A stretch of DNA of 64,000 bases, taken from Xiphias gladius (lineage: Eukaryota; Chordata; Actinopteri; Istiophoriformes; Xiphiidae). A program made the position numbers and the translations under genes. Each line of letters starts with the position of its first letter. Positions within the stretch are counted from its first letter, which is position 1. The notes under the pieces were generated by a model. The model made no database searches and was not told the DNA's origin. It worked only from the letters and a program-made list of their open reading frames with translations. Positions 47,049 through 58,700 of the stretch are shown here, in pieces. The stretch covers positions 1-64,000 of the forward strand of contig NC_053414.1 of assembly GCF_016859285.1 (NCBI RefSeq), given 5' to 3'.

Positions 47049-50000
47049 TGTGATGCCCCCTCCCACTCTGTTTGGGGCTTCTCGTGTGTGTGTTTTTCCT
47101 GTTCTCTTAGGATGCAGGCAGAGTGGCAGAGGTGCGTCCAGACGGATGATGAGCCACACCTGAAGCAACTCCTCCTGATTGCTAGCTTATATAAGAGGGC
47201 TGGATATGACAGTTCTCTCTCTCTCCTCCCAGCAGACAGTAGTTTAGGTTTTCATTACTATTTTACTTTATCCTTTGCCTACACTAGACGTTCACACGTT
47301 CAAGCACTCATCTCGCTACTGATAAAATGGACTCGCATTGGAGGTCGATTTTTGAGCTTTCCTGGTAAGTGACACTTGGGAAAGTTTATTTTGTGCCACA
47401 TTTAATTGCGAAAGTATTCACTCGTGTAAATTGTGGGAGATGCACACAGGTATTTGGTTTAGGTCTTGAGTGGGAGAGGGCTTGGTCAGTCTTTGGTAGA
47501 TCATTAAGTGGCTGAGTGCTGGCCTTAAATGAATGGCTTTGCGTGGAGTTTTTTCTTCCCCTGCTAAATTTTAAACAGTGGATTCTGTTCAGGGAATCCG
47601 TTTCAACCAAGTGTGTGGTGAACATGGGTAGAGCATTCTGCTCGGGAACACCTCAGGGGTTTCTGGGGGGTAGCTGGTTTAACTGGTCACCTTCCCTCCC
47701 CACTGAGAGTGTATAAGTATCCCCCACAATTAGCAACTCGAAGACGAGAGTTGAGTTAGGTAGTATTTGTTGAGGTAGGCTTTTTGTTGAGGTGCACAAT
47801 CACTCTTTGTCCTCTATTTGAAGGTATGACTATGAATATGGTCTCTTTTGAGATTTATTCAGACTCCTTCAGTGGAGTTATTGGATCAGTGTAAGAAGGA
47901 CCAATTATTAAAGATTGCTGAGCACTTTGATATTGAGGTGACTGATAAACGTTTGAAAGAAAATTTAAAACCTTTTCTGAAAAATAAACTGGTGGTTGAG
48001 ATTTTGTCTGAAGTTGTGGGTAAACATGATGGGCTCCACCTACAGTGACCCATGATGCTTCAACATTTGAACAGCAGTTAATGATTGAATTAGAACAGGA
48101 CAAAATGTTACAGTATAAAAAATTGGAACTGGAAGGGATGAAACAAAAAATAAGGCAAAATTAGAATTGGAACACTATTTATTGAAGCTGATAATAGAGG
48201 GAAAGCTGTTTGGTGGGGGTGCTGTTCAGGAAAAAAGTGGATTTGATATTGGAACTAACTTGAAATTGCTTCCCAAGTTCACAGAAAAAGATCCTGACCT
48301 GTTGTTTTCTTTGTTTGAGCGGGTGGCAGAGTCCCGGGACTGGTTTGATGAGCATTGCAGCTTATTGTTGCAATGCGTCCTCACAGGTAAGGCACAGGAG
48401 GCCCATGCTTCTTTGATGGTGGTAGGGAGTAAAAAGATATGGTAGTTTTAAGTCTGCAGTGTTGCGGGTGTATGAGTTGGTTCCTGAGGCCTATCGGCAA
48501 CGTTTCAGGAATTTGAGAAGAGGAACACCAGACCGAATTTATGAGAGAGATGGTTGTACAGCTTTGCTGGTGTTCTGCATCAGAGGTTAAAACTTTTCAA
48601 TAACTGTGCGGCTTAGTAGCACTTGAGCAACTGAAAAACTGCGTGTCGGATAATATTGCTACTTAAACAAATGACCGAAAAGTTAAAAGGCCCCAAGAAG
48701 CAGCCCCTTTGGCCGATGAGTAAATTCTGACTCATAAACAAACATTTGGGGAAACCGTTTAACCGTGCTTTACCTGTGCCTCTCAAGGCCATTTCTCATA
48801 GTGAGTTAGCTCAGGAACAAAAGTCTGATCACTCGCTGAAGGCCCTTTTTGAGCCGGTGTCTCCTGAGGGGGACATGGAAACTGCTGCTCAGGGGTATTT
48901 TGTGCATAATGATGTCTTGTCTCAGGATGTCTCAAACAGTTTTGTAGGAAACCAACTGAGCAAATTGTGGTGCCTGCTAAATTTAGAGAAGCGGTGATGA
49001 AAGCTTCCCATGATCATGTAGTGGGTCAAATGGGTTTTTAAAAAAAACATACCATCGCATCTTGCGTCATTTCTTTTGGTCCTGGTTGAAAAGGGATGTA
49101 TCTGCGTTCACAAAAACTTGCCACACTTGCCAGCTGATGGATAAGCCAAATCAGTCCATAAGTCCGGCTCCGCTGTGTCCAATTCAAGCTTTGGATCAGC
49201 CATTTGAGCATTTACTCATGGACTGTGGGTCTGCTGCCTCCCCCAAAGGCGGTAGGCAATATTTGTTGACAGTGAATGTGATGTGGCAGGCTACCCGCTA
49301 TCCAGTAGCCTACTCATTGCGTTCTATTACAGCCCAGTGTGTGTTGAAGGCACTGTCTCAATTCATTTCTGTGTTTGGCATTCCCAAAGTCATAGAAACT
49401 CACCACGGTTCCAATTTTCGCTCTCAGCTGTTTTCACAGGTTTAGCAGCAGCTTGAGATGAAACACAAGCAGGCTTAGGCTTATCATCCCTTGGTTGCTG
49501 TTGGCTGCGAGAGAGTTAGTCCAGGAGAGCACCGGATTTCTGTCTCTGAACAGAATTATTTGATTTCAAGTGTGCTTCTGAAGATTCAGTTCCTATCAGT
49601 TGAACTATTCTGTCGTTGAGAAGGAGGCCCTGGCATTAATTTGGGGATTACAGCATTTTGAGGTGACTGTTGGTTCTGGGACTCCTCTCGTAGTGTACAC
49701 AGACCATAATCCCCTTACTTTCTTGCTCTCTTTACAAAATCCTCATCAACTCTTAATGAGATGGACATTATTTTTGCAGCCATATCGTTTGGATATCTGC
49801 CATATTAAAGGTGCTGAAAATGTAACGGCGGCTGCCCTTTCCCGCGTCTTGTAGATGCACAGTGCATAACTGTAGCTAAACATTGCCCCTATTTGAAGAA
49901 ATTGTAGTATTTAACATTGGACCTTTTTGTGATGTTGTGGCGGAGAACCTGGCAGGTCTCCGTTTTATGCGGGGGGTGTGATGCCCCCTCCCACTCTGTT

Positions 50001-50381
50001 TGGGGCTTCTCGTGTGTATGTTTTTCCTGTTCTTGTAGGATGCAGGCAGTGGCAGAGGTGCGTCCAGACGGATGATGAGCTACACCTGAAGCATCTCCTC
50101 CTGATTGCTACCTTTATATAAGAGGGCTGGATATGACAGTTCTCTCTCTCTCCTCCCAGCAGACAGTAGTTTGGGTTTTCATTACTATTTTACTTCATCC
50201 TTTGCCTACACCAGACGTTCAATTGTTCAAGCACTCATCTCACTACTGATACAATGGACTCGCATATCTCCCAGTAAAATTTGTGGATTGTCTAATATTA
50301 GTGAAATAAATGTGTTACTTTGATCCTTGATTCTTGGTGTGGTCTCCCTTGTTTGTCACGAAGTTGAGCTTGTTCATGACA
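47049..50381 (+). mobile_element. Gmr1-like Ty3/Gypsy fossil (cassette 4)
   Basis: 5' LTR-like repeat from 47049, gag (about 47850-48450), integrase (about 48750-49445; HHCC finger then core), RNase H (49600-49854) and 3' LTR (49977-50381). It is the duplicate of 17513-20845. Broken, with several breaks. Antisense to TRG, between V and J. Confidence 0.82.
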
Positions 50382-50614
50382 CTGATTGAACTTCCTCTTA
50401 GAACAAAAAGATTCATGAGCGTGAATCTGAACCTGGTTTGAACACTAGGAGAAAATGGAATCTGTCCCTGTTAATCTGTATCTCAGGCTTTGGCTTGGAG
50501 CCTCATCAGACTTGTCTTTGTGTCCTTGGAGCTGGAGGTGAAATAAGTGAACCTGGGCTGTGGTTTGCTGCTCTGTTCCTGTCACAAACACTGTTTGACA
50601 TCTGTTCATCTGTA

Positions 50615-50652
50615 GGTTATTGTTCAGGCTGCAGGGATCATTTCTCACTGTG
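50615..50652 (-). other. V recombination signal, long spacer (cassette 4)
   Basis: On the minus strand, heptamer CACAGTG (50646-50652), 22-bp spacer, nonamer ACAATAACC (50615-50623). The long-spacer class complements the 12-RSS of J. Confidence 0.92.
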
Positions 50653-51110
50653 GGAGCCAGACTTCTTACAGTAGCAGTAGTAGGTGGCTGAATGAGAGAG
50701 TTCAACTTTCTCTATCTTCAACTCACAGCCGTTCTGTTTATTCTCAGCTGTGAAATCATCTTTCTGAGGATGACCGTAATCTGAATCTATAATGCCATTG
50801 CTCTTGTCAATATCAAGAATCAATGTGAATGTTTCTGTGTCTTTCTTCTGGAACCAGTATATATAATTACTGCTACACTGGTGAGTTCCTCCACAGCTGA
50901 AGGAGACTGTGTCACCAACTTTCCTGGTCAATGATAACTGGTCCTGAATCAGCTCTTCTGCCGTGGCAACCAGCGCTGTAGAGAAACAGACAGACAGATG
51001 AAGGTTCGTGTGACAGTGTTTGTTAAAGGTTGAGTTTGTTGGCTCCCTATTGGCTGGAAACACTCACCTGAACACAGACAGCACAGAGCAGCAGCTGGGA
51101 GGAAAAGCAT
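50653..51110 (-). CDS. TRGV: TCR gamma V gene, intact (cassette 4)
   Basis: Leader exon 51068-51110 encodes MLFLPAAALCCLCS and ends in phase 1 at a GTGAG donor. A 92-bp intron follows. The V exon is 50653-50975 (323 bp). The mature part has the canonical Cys pair (VSFSCGG, SATYYC), the core Trp (YIYWFQKK) and framework 3 (DDFTAENKQNGCELKIEKVE), ending YCYCKKSGS at the heptamer. It forms the antigen-binding domain of the gamma chain after joining to J. Three extra Cys are present: one in CDR1 (THQCSSN), one in framework 3 (NGCELK) and one two residues after the canonical CDR3 Cys. No other V in view serves this cassette. An ATG-initiated frame starting in the intron at 51063 is a shadow; the leader with its splice donor decides the start. 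Confidence 0.93.
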
Positions 51111-51157
51111 TTTGTGCAGTGGTGTTTCCTCTGGTGAACCTGGGGAGAAGTGGCGCT

Positions 51158-51213
51158 CTGACGCAGCCGAGGCCAAACAAGGACGAGCTGTGAGATCAGA
51201 CCGGGGCCACGTG
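51158..51213 (-). promoter_or_regulatory. Possible V promoter elements (cassette 4)
   Basis: Within about 100 bp ahead of the leader ATG on the minus strand are AACCACGTGG (E-box CACGTG 51208-51213 beside a RUNX-like AACCAC) and TGCGTCAG (51158-51165, CRE/AP-1-like). No TATA box seen. Inference only. Confidence 0.3.
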
Positions 51214-51271
51214 GTTTCTGACAGGTCCTCAAACCTCCCATCAGCCCCCACGGCCCACAGAAGAGGCTGCT

Positions 51272-54021
51272 GATGATTGACGGCTCAACCGAAGCTGTGG
51301 TGTGGTTTTCCGCTGAGTGGGAGGTTTTAAGGGGGAAAGAAAAGTGACAAACTCTGGTGAGTTGAACGGTGAAAACGATCATTTCATGGCAGGAACATTC
51401 AAGTATAACACGCTTCTATTTTCAGTGTGTGATTGGTCAAACTGGGACCTTCAGTCTCCAACATGCTGTTTGTGTTAAATCTTCAAATGTCTGCTGTAGA
51501 AAAGATGAAGGTTGCTGTCGTCCTGCAGAGGGGATTCATTTATTATTTCAACTCTGTGCCTTTGTCTTAGTATCATTATTTTCATCTTTTTTTCTCAGTG
51601 ATTATTTTTCCCAGACTTCTGTTTCTCTGAACCGATTGAGTGAAAAGTTTCCTCGTCTTGATTTTAATCCGACAGCAGATAAAAAATCTGGGTCACCATG
51701 ATGCAGAAATACAAACCAACCTCCATGTTCCCCCAGACACATTCAGGTTGGTGGTGATTTTAGTAACACACTGTTATGTGTTGTTTAACAGCTGTGATGG
51801 AAATACAAGACTCCAAATCCACAGAGCTCCTCAGCTGTGATTTGAACCCTCAAAGTTCCCCTATAATTGATTCAGTTCAATAACTGGAATCATTTAAAGT
51901 CTATGACCTTGAATTCTCTTCCCAGTCTGTCTCATAGTGTCATAACTTTTGTGTATGGTGTTTTTTACTTCATGATGATTCCACTGAGTGAAATATTCAA
52001 GCAGAGACTCCATCAAATGTTCTGCTGCATCATTTTATTCACTTTTCCCCGAAATTCAGTCTGACATGTTTGGTGTCTTTGGAAACTCTGGGATCTGCAC
52101 TCGCCTTTAAAATAAAGTTGGGCTTCGAATGACGAGTTTGTAAAGACAAAGCCTCCAACACTTGCTACTGTACTGACATTTGTAATTCTGCAGGAAATGT
52201 GCAGGTTCTGCTGCTTTAGAGAACACAGAGATAACAGTTGTTACACAGCAAGACTTTCCTTCTTCTTTTATCGTCTGAACAGTTACACCTGTGTGATTGT
52301 ATCAATATCAATCAGTCAAACACGTTTACACTCTGAACGCAGGGATGGAAGAAGTACTCAGATGTACCCAGCTTCATGTAGGTAAAGTATCAGTGGTGTG
52401 ACGAGCCTCTCTGGGCAGGCCCCTCCCTGCAGGAGCCTGGTTCGGGGGAGTTGGGTCGTCAGGGGGACTCAGCTCACCTGGTTCTGGCTTCACTGTATAA
52501 GCTGGTGGCAGTCAGCCAGTCCTGCTACTTTCACAGCTCCACACACCTGATCAATCACTGCAAAAAAGGGCTGAAATCGTTAAACTGTGTCAGACGCAGC
52601 CCCGTCAGGTGGTCTGACAGTGGAAATGTGGGTTCAGATGATGCTTCTGATTGTTTGGGTTGCTGTCATGGCATTTGTTGGCAATGAGAAAATAGAGAGA
52701 GTCAGCGGACTTCTCCTTTAATCAAAGTGAAACGCAGCAAACCTGGGGCAGGTATTATTCCAGTGGAGGAATATGGATGGGTTTGTGGGTAAATGGTTGG
52801 GGGAATGTGTGTGAGTTGGGGGCTGAATAGGGGCCCACGGTTCCCTGTTGCCCTCCTGTATGTTCTGCTGATGCTGCTGGAAACAGAGGTGACTGCGGCT
52901 TTTTGGCTCTTCCACATGCAGCCGCCTGCTCTCCTCCACCTTCCAGGTGAAGTCAAGTCCACCTCAAAGGAGCCGTCTGGATCTCTCTGTACTTCCAGTG
53001 AGTCACCACATGATGGTTCTTCATTTCAGCCACAGGCGGCAACAAAATCCTCACTTTGGTCAAACGTCTCCATCACAGTTTCAGCGTCGCTCCTCGTTCT
53101 GTCAAAGCCGTCACACAAACACAGTGGAAGGACTCGCTGACTGATGTGACACCTGTCTAAGACTGTGGAGAGATTATTTTCACCGTTTCACCAAACCAGA
53201 GTTGGTCTTCTACCAGTTCTTCGTGGTGAAAGTGATCAAACTGATCAGAGGCAGAGATACTGTCTGGGATGTACTGTGATGAAAGAAGCTCAGCGACACA
53301 CACAAGGCACCAGACATCCTACTTAATATCATAAATAAGCTATTTTAAACAATATTTGTATTTATGTTAACTACTCCTTAAAGCTATTCACACACTTCTT
53401 AAAGGAACAGTCTGTCATTTTATCTGCTTGGGGTTGACTGTGTTTTTCCATTTAAAAAAGGTTTGAGAATAAATAAGAGATTAAGCTGCTGTTTGAGTTC
53501 TTTTAAATTAAAATATAAATACAAACCAAAAACAACTCAAATGAAATTCACAAAGTTTGTTTTGTGTCAGAGTAAATTTAAAACGAACTTCAGTTCAAAC
53601 ATTCAGATTTTAGCAAAAACGACCAGATTGAAACCAAAATATTCAGATTGTACACGAGTCTCAAACTCTGTCAAAAAATCGGTTCTACCAAAAACCAGAT
53701 TAGGCTAAAATGACTTACACTGTAAGAAAACAGCGACAGAGGACACCAAATCTTTACAATAGGCCTTTTTCACTGCAGACACTTTGACATATCACAGTTG
53801 TAAATGATAAAATAAATGAGGGCTGAATTCCATTTAGCTGCTTCACTTTCAGGTCCTGGTGTGGTTCCTGGTGTGGTTCCTGGTGACTCACTGTCCCACT
53901 GTCCTGGTTTACCGGGACACTTGAATAGAACAGAGCCGTCGTTAATGTCATTAACGACACCTGTGCTTTTCCTGCTGTGACAAGTCAAAATGTCTGCAGT
54001 GAAAAAGGTCTTTCGTCAGAG
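51272..54021. other. V-V spacer between cassettes 4 (-) and 5 (+)
   Basis: Spacer of 2750 bp at the centre of a head-to-head inverted repeat; arms end and begin at AGCAGCCTCTTCTGTG. It holds some short open frames (e.g. 52793-53140, 115 codons) that do not resemble known proteins, and AT-rich DNA. No gene supported. Confidence 0.65.
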
Positions 54022-54079
54022 AGCAGCCTCTTCTGTGGGCCGCAAGGGCTGATGGGAGGTTTGAGGACCTGTCAGAAAC

Positions 54080-54135
54080 CACGTGGCCCCGGTCTGATCT
54101 CACAGCTCGTCCTTGTTTGGCCTCGGCTGCGTCAG
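54080..54135 (+). promoter_or_regulatory. Possible V promoter elements (cassette 5)
   Basis: AACCACGTGG (CACGTG 54080-54085) and TGCGTCAG (54128-54135), the mirror of the sites in cassette 4, 50-100 bp ahead of the leader ATG. Inference only. Confidence 0.3.
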
Positions 54136-54182
54136 AGCGCCACTTCTCCCCAGGTTCACCAGAGGAAACACCACTGCACAAA

Positions 54183-54640
54183 ATGCTTTTCCTCCCAGCT
54201 GCTGCTCTGTGCTGTCTGTGTTCAGGTGAGTGTTTCCAGCCAATAGGGAGCCAACAAACTCAACCTTTAACAAACACTGTCACACGAACCTTCATCTGTC
54301 TGTCTGTTTCTCTACAGCGCTGGTTGCCACGGCAGAAGAGCTGATCCAGGACCAGTTATCATTGACCAGGAAAGTTGGTGACACAGTCTCCTTCAGCTGT
54401 GGAGGAACTCACCAGTGTAGCAGTAATTATACATACTGGTTCCAGAAGAAAGACACAGAAACATTCACATTGATTCTTGCTATTGACAAGAGAGATGGCA
54501 AAATAGATTCAGGTTACAATCATCCTCAGAAAGATGATTTCACAGCTGAGAATAAACAGAACGGCTGTGAGTTGAAGATAAAGAAAGTTGAACACTCTCA
54601 TTCAGCCACCTACTACTGCGCCTGTGTGAGGTTTGATTCC
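54183..54640 (+). CDS. TRGV: TCR gamma V gene, intact (cassette 5)
   Basis: Leader exon 54183-54225 (MLFLPAAALCCLCS, donor CAG|GTGAG, phase 1), 92-bp intron, V exon 54318-54640 (323 bp). Leader and framework 1 match the V of cassette 4. Differences gather in CDR1-CDR2 (YTYW; LILAIDKRDGKIDSGYNHP) and at the CDR3 end (YYCACVRFDS). Canonical Cys and Trp are in place. The same extra Cys residues are found in CDR1 (THQCSSN), framework 3 (NGCELK) and CDR3 (CAC). The RSS is perfect. It would join the J at 63181, 8.5 kb downstream across the Gmr1-like fossil. Confidence 0.93.
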
Positions 54641-54678
54641 CACAGTGAGAAATGATCCCTGCAGCCTGAACAAAAACC
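54641..54678 (+). other. V recombination signal, long spacer (cassette 5)
   Basis: CACAGTG (54641-54647), 22-bp spacer, ACAAAAACC (54670-54678). Heptamer and nonamer are both consensus. Confidence 0.94.
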
Positions 54679-54825
54679 TACAGATGAACAGATGTCAAAC
54701 AGTGTTTGTGACAGGAACAGAGCAGCAAACCACAGCCCAGGTTCACTTATTTCACCTCCAGCTCCAAGGACACAAAGACAAGTCTGATGAGGCTCCAAGC
54801 CAAAGCCTGAGATACAGATTAACAG

Positions 54826-55619
54826 GAGTCTACGGCCATGCAGCAGCTCTGTGAGGCCGTACTTACACACAGTGTTGCTTTGAGCCAAATGCTAACATGC
54901 TGATGTTTAGCCGGTATGATGTTGACCATGTTCACCATGTCAGTTTATATAGGAAATGTTAGCATGCTAACACGTGCTAATAATCACTAAAAACAAAGTG
55001 AAGTTGAGGCTGATGGGAACGTCGTTAGTTCTGCAGGTGTTTGCTCATAAACTAAAGTATTGGACAAATTCAAATGTTGACCTCATGATGGCGCTGTGTT
55101 AAAACTTAAGACGACCAAAGTAGTGATTAATGTATTTCCCAAAAATCAGATATATTCTTTCCCCGGAGAAGAAGCTCTCTCTCTCTCAGGAAACCTTGGA
55201 AATTGAGTTGTTTTAAAGGTGTAACATCCGCTAGCATCAAAACGCTTTAGCCATAGTCAAACACCACTAAATGCAACAAGGAGAAATATGGATAAATCTG
55301 CGAGTTCAATACCTGAGAGCTTTAGTGTATTTTTTGGTATTAATATAATTAATACAATGAATAACTATTAAGGCAAAAAAAACACCATTAATGTTAATAG
55401 ACATTAGAATGAACACAACATAAAGTTCACATGCAGCTTGAACTTCATTATACCTGTGAGGAGGAATATGAAATACCAGGTGATTTGCCTGTGATGTGTC
55501 TGCTGAGAACAACCTCACGGAGGTGATATGTGACACATTTTCAATGTATAAAAGACAAATTCGTTGAAGCAAGTAGTTTTTGTCATTTGAAAGTAAGTTT
55601 TCAAAATCTATTGAGCTGA
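54826..55619. repeat. 0.8-kb insertion with percomorph-type repeat (cassette 5)
   Basis: This segment interrupts sequence that is continuous in cassette 4 (near 50470): the flanks ATACAGATTAACAG and ACAGATTC adjoin there. It contains GAGGCCGTACTTACACACAG and ATGCTAACATG words that I associate with an abundant perch-like fish repeat, and AT-rich DNA. No coding sense recognised. Family unknown. Confidence 0.55.
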
Positions 55620-55702
55620 GACAGATTCAATTTTCTCCTGTGTTCAAACCAGGTTCAGATTCACGTACATGAATCTTTTGTTCTAAGAGGAAGTGCAATC
55701 AG

Positions 55703-58700
55703 TGTCACGAACAAGCTCAACTTCGTGACAAACAAGGGAGACCACACCAAGAATCAAGGATCAAAGTAACACATTTATTTCACTAATATTAGACAATCCA
55801 CAAATTTTACTGGGAGATATGCGAGTCCATTGTATCAGTAGTGAGATGAGTGCTTGAACGTGTGAACGTCTGGTGCAGGCAAAGGATGAAGTAAAATAGT
55901 AATGAAAACCCAAACTACTGTCTGCTGGGAGGAGAGAGAGAGAACTGTCATATCCAGCCCTCTTATATAAGCTAGCAATCAGGAGGAGTTGCTTCAGGTG
56001 TAGCTCATCATCCGTCTGGACGCACCTCTGCCACTCTGCCTGCATCCTACAAGAACAGGAAAAACACACACACGAGAAGCCCCAAACAGAGTGGGAGGGG
56101 GCATCACACCCCCCGCATAAAAACGGAGCCCCGCCAGGTTCTCCGCCACAACATCACAAAAAGGTCCAATGTTAAATACTACAATTTCTTCAAATATGAG
56201 CAATGTTTAGCTACAGTTATGCACTGTGCATCTACAAGACGCGGGAAAGGGCAGCCGCCGTTACATTTTCAGCACCTTTAATATGGCAGATATCCAAACG
56301 ATATGGCTGCAAAAATAATGTCCATCTCATTAAGAGTTGATGAGGATTTTGTAAAGAAAACAAGAAAGTAAGAGGATTATGGTCTGTGTACACTACGAGA
56401 GGAGTCCCAGAACCAACAGTCACCTCAAAATGCTGTAATCCCCAAATTAATGCCAGAGCCTCCTTCTCAACGACAGAATAGTTCAACTGAAGGGAACTGA
56501 ATCTTCAGAAGCACACTGGACCTTGGCTGACTAAACAAGCTTGACCTTAGACTTCAAAAGGTCAGTGAGGGGCGCCACAACTGAAGAGAAGTTCTTACAA
56601 AAACTTTTATAATAGCCCACCATGCCAGGAAAACTCCTTTTTTACTTACAAAGGATTGAAAATTCTTGATTGATTCCACTTTGGCCTTAACGGGATGAAC
56701 CTCCCCCACTAGTCACTTTCTTTAAGTAGGTAACTCTAGCTTGAGCAAATTCACCGTTAACTGTGCCCGGACAAACCTGTCAAACAGTGCACGAATCCTC
56801 TGTAGATGTTTGTCCCATGTGTCACTGAAGTTGACAAATTCATCAAGATACACATGCACAACCCCACAGATCTGCCACCACACGGTTCATCAGCCGCTGG
56901 AACGTGGCCGGGGCATTACGTAAACCAAAAGGCATCGCCCTATAAGAATACAAACTGGTAGGAGTTATAAACGCACTTATCTCCTGGGCCCGTGGAGACA
57001 GTGTCACCGGCCAGTATCCTTTAAGTAGATCAAATTTAGCTGAGCCTACTTGGTCGACGCAATCCTCCATGCGTGGCAAAGAGAGCAGATCCGGTTTTGT
57101 GACACTGTTAACCTTGCTGAAGTCAGTGCATGGCCGAAAAGTGGAATCAGGTTTTTTCACCAGTAAACATGGAGACGCCCAGCTAGAAATGGATGGTTCC
57201 GCTATTTTAATATCTAGCATATATTGAACCTCTTTATCCAATTGTGCCCTCTTATCTGGCGAAACGCGATAAAAGCGTTGCTTAATTGGTTGAGCATCAA
57301 CAACATCTATGTCATGTTCATTAAGATGTGATTGTGACGGAGCATCTGAAAATAGTGCTGGGTAGCTATTATAAGTGAAACCAGTTCATTGCGCTCAACC
57401 TCATCTAAATGCCCAAGCACTACCGGCAAAGACTTTAATGCCTCTGAGTTGTTTAAACTTACTTGCAACACACCATCTGTAGGCCATTCCCCCGACCCAT
57501 TAACTAGCCCCACCAGCAAAGACACCTCTGTACTTACACAAAGTCCAGGTTTTACACATGGGACCTGATTAGAGCCCAGGAACAACTACTCACGGGCATA
57601 AGAATGCTTCATCAAATTGACGTGACACAATCTAGATTTTCCTTTCGGCAATGAGATCAAATAATTCTGTTCAGAGACAGGAATCCGGTGCTCACCTGGA
57701 CTAACTCTCTCACAGCCAACAGCAACCAAGGCAGGCCCTCCCCCCAGTAGTGATCAAGCTTTGTGAAGAAGGCACACGAGTGAATTCAAGGTTTTAAAGA
57801 AAACGCTCTAAAGCACCTTGACTTTGGGGATGATAAGCGACGCCTGGTTGTGTTTAATCTGAAGCTGCTGAAAAACCTGTGAAAACAGATGAGAGCGAAA
57901 ATTGGAACCGTGGTGAGTTTCTATGACTTTGGGAATGCCAAACACAGAAATGAACTGAGACAGTGCCTTCAACACACACTTGGCTGTAATAGAACGCAAT
58001 GAGTAGGCTACTGGATAGCGGGTCGCCCGGCACATCACATTCACAGTCAACAAATATTGACTACCGCCTTTGAGGGAGGCAGCGTACCCACACAGTCCAT
58101 GAGTAAATGCTCAAATGGCTGATCCAAAGCTTGAATTGGACACAGCGGAGCCGGACTTATGGACGGATTTGGCTTATCCATCAGCTGGCAAGTGTGGCAA
58201 GTTTTTATGAACGCAGATACATCCCTTTTCAACCAGGACCAAAAGAAATGACGCAAGATGCGATGGTATGTTTTTTATTAAAACCCATTTGACCCACTAC
58301 ATGATCATGGGAAGCTTTCATCACCGCTTCTCTAAATTTAGCAGGCACCACAATTTGCTCAGTTGGTTTTCCCACAAAACTGTGTTCCTGAGACATCCTG
58401 AGACAAGACATCATTATGCACAAAATACCCCTGAGCAGCAGTTTCCATGTCCCCCTCAGGAGACACCGGCTCAAAAGGGCCTTCAGCGAGTGATCAGACT
58501 ATTGTTCCTGAGCTACCTCACTATGAGAAATGGCCTTGAGAGGCACAGGTATGACTACAACTTTTTCCAGAGCAGCCTCATCGTTTCTGCGAACCATAGC
58601 TCGAGAGTTCTTCGCAAGCTGGGAACAACTCCGCCTCAGGGACAGACTCTGCTGTTTTAACCACCTCTGACTTTGAGGGCAGCGATACTGTAATGCGGGT

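Noticed and set aside
50638-51063. 141-codon frame starting MFPANREP (and its mirror at 54230)
   Set aside because: The start lies in the V intron. The 43-bp leader exon with its GTGAG donor is the proper start.
52793-53140. 115-codon frame in the V-V spacer
   Set aside because: No recognisable domain, overlapping frames on both strands, and not preserved in the duplicate at 24.8-25.2 kb.
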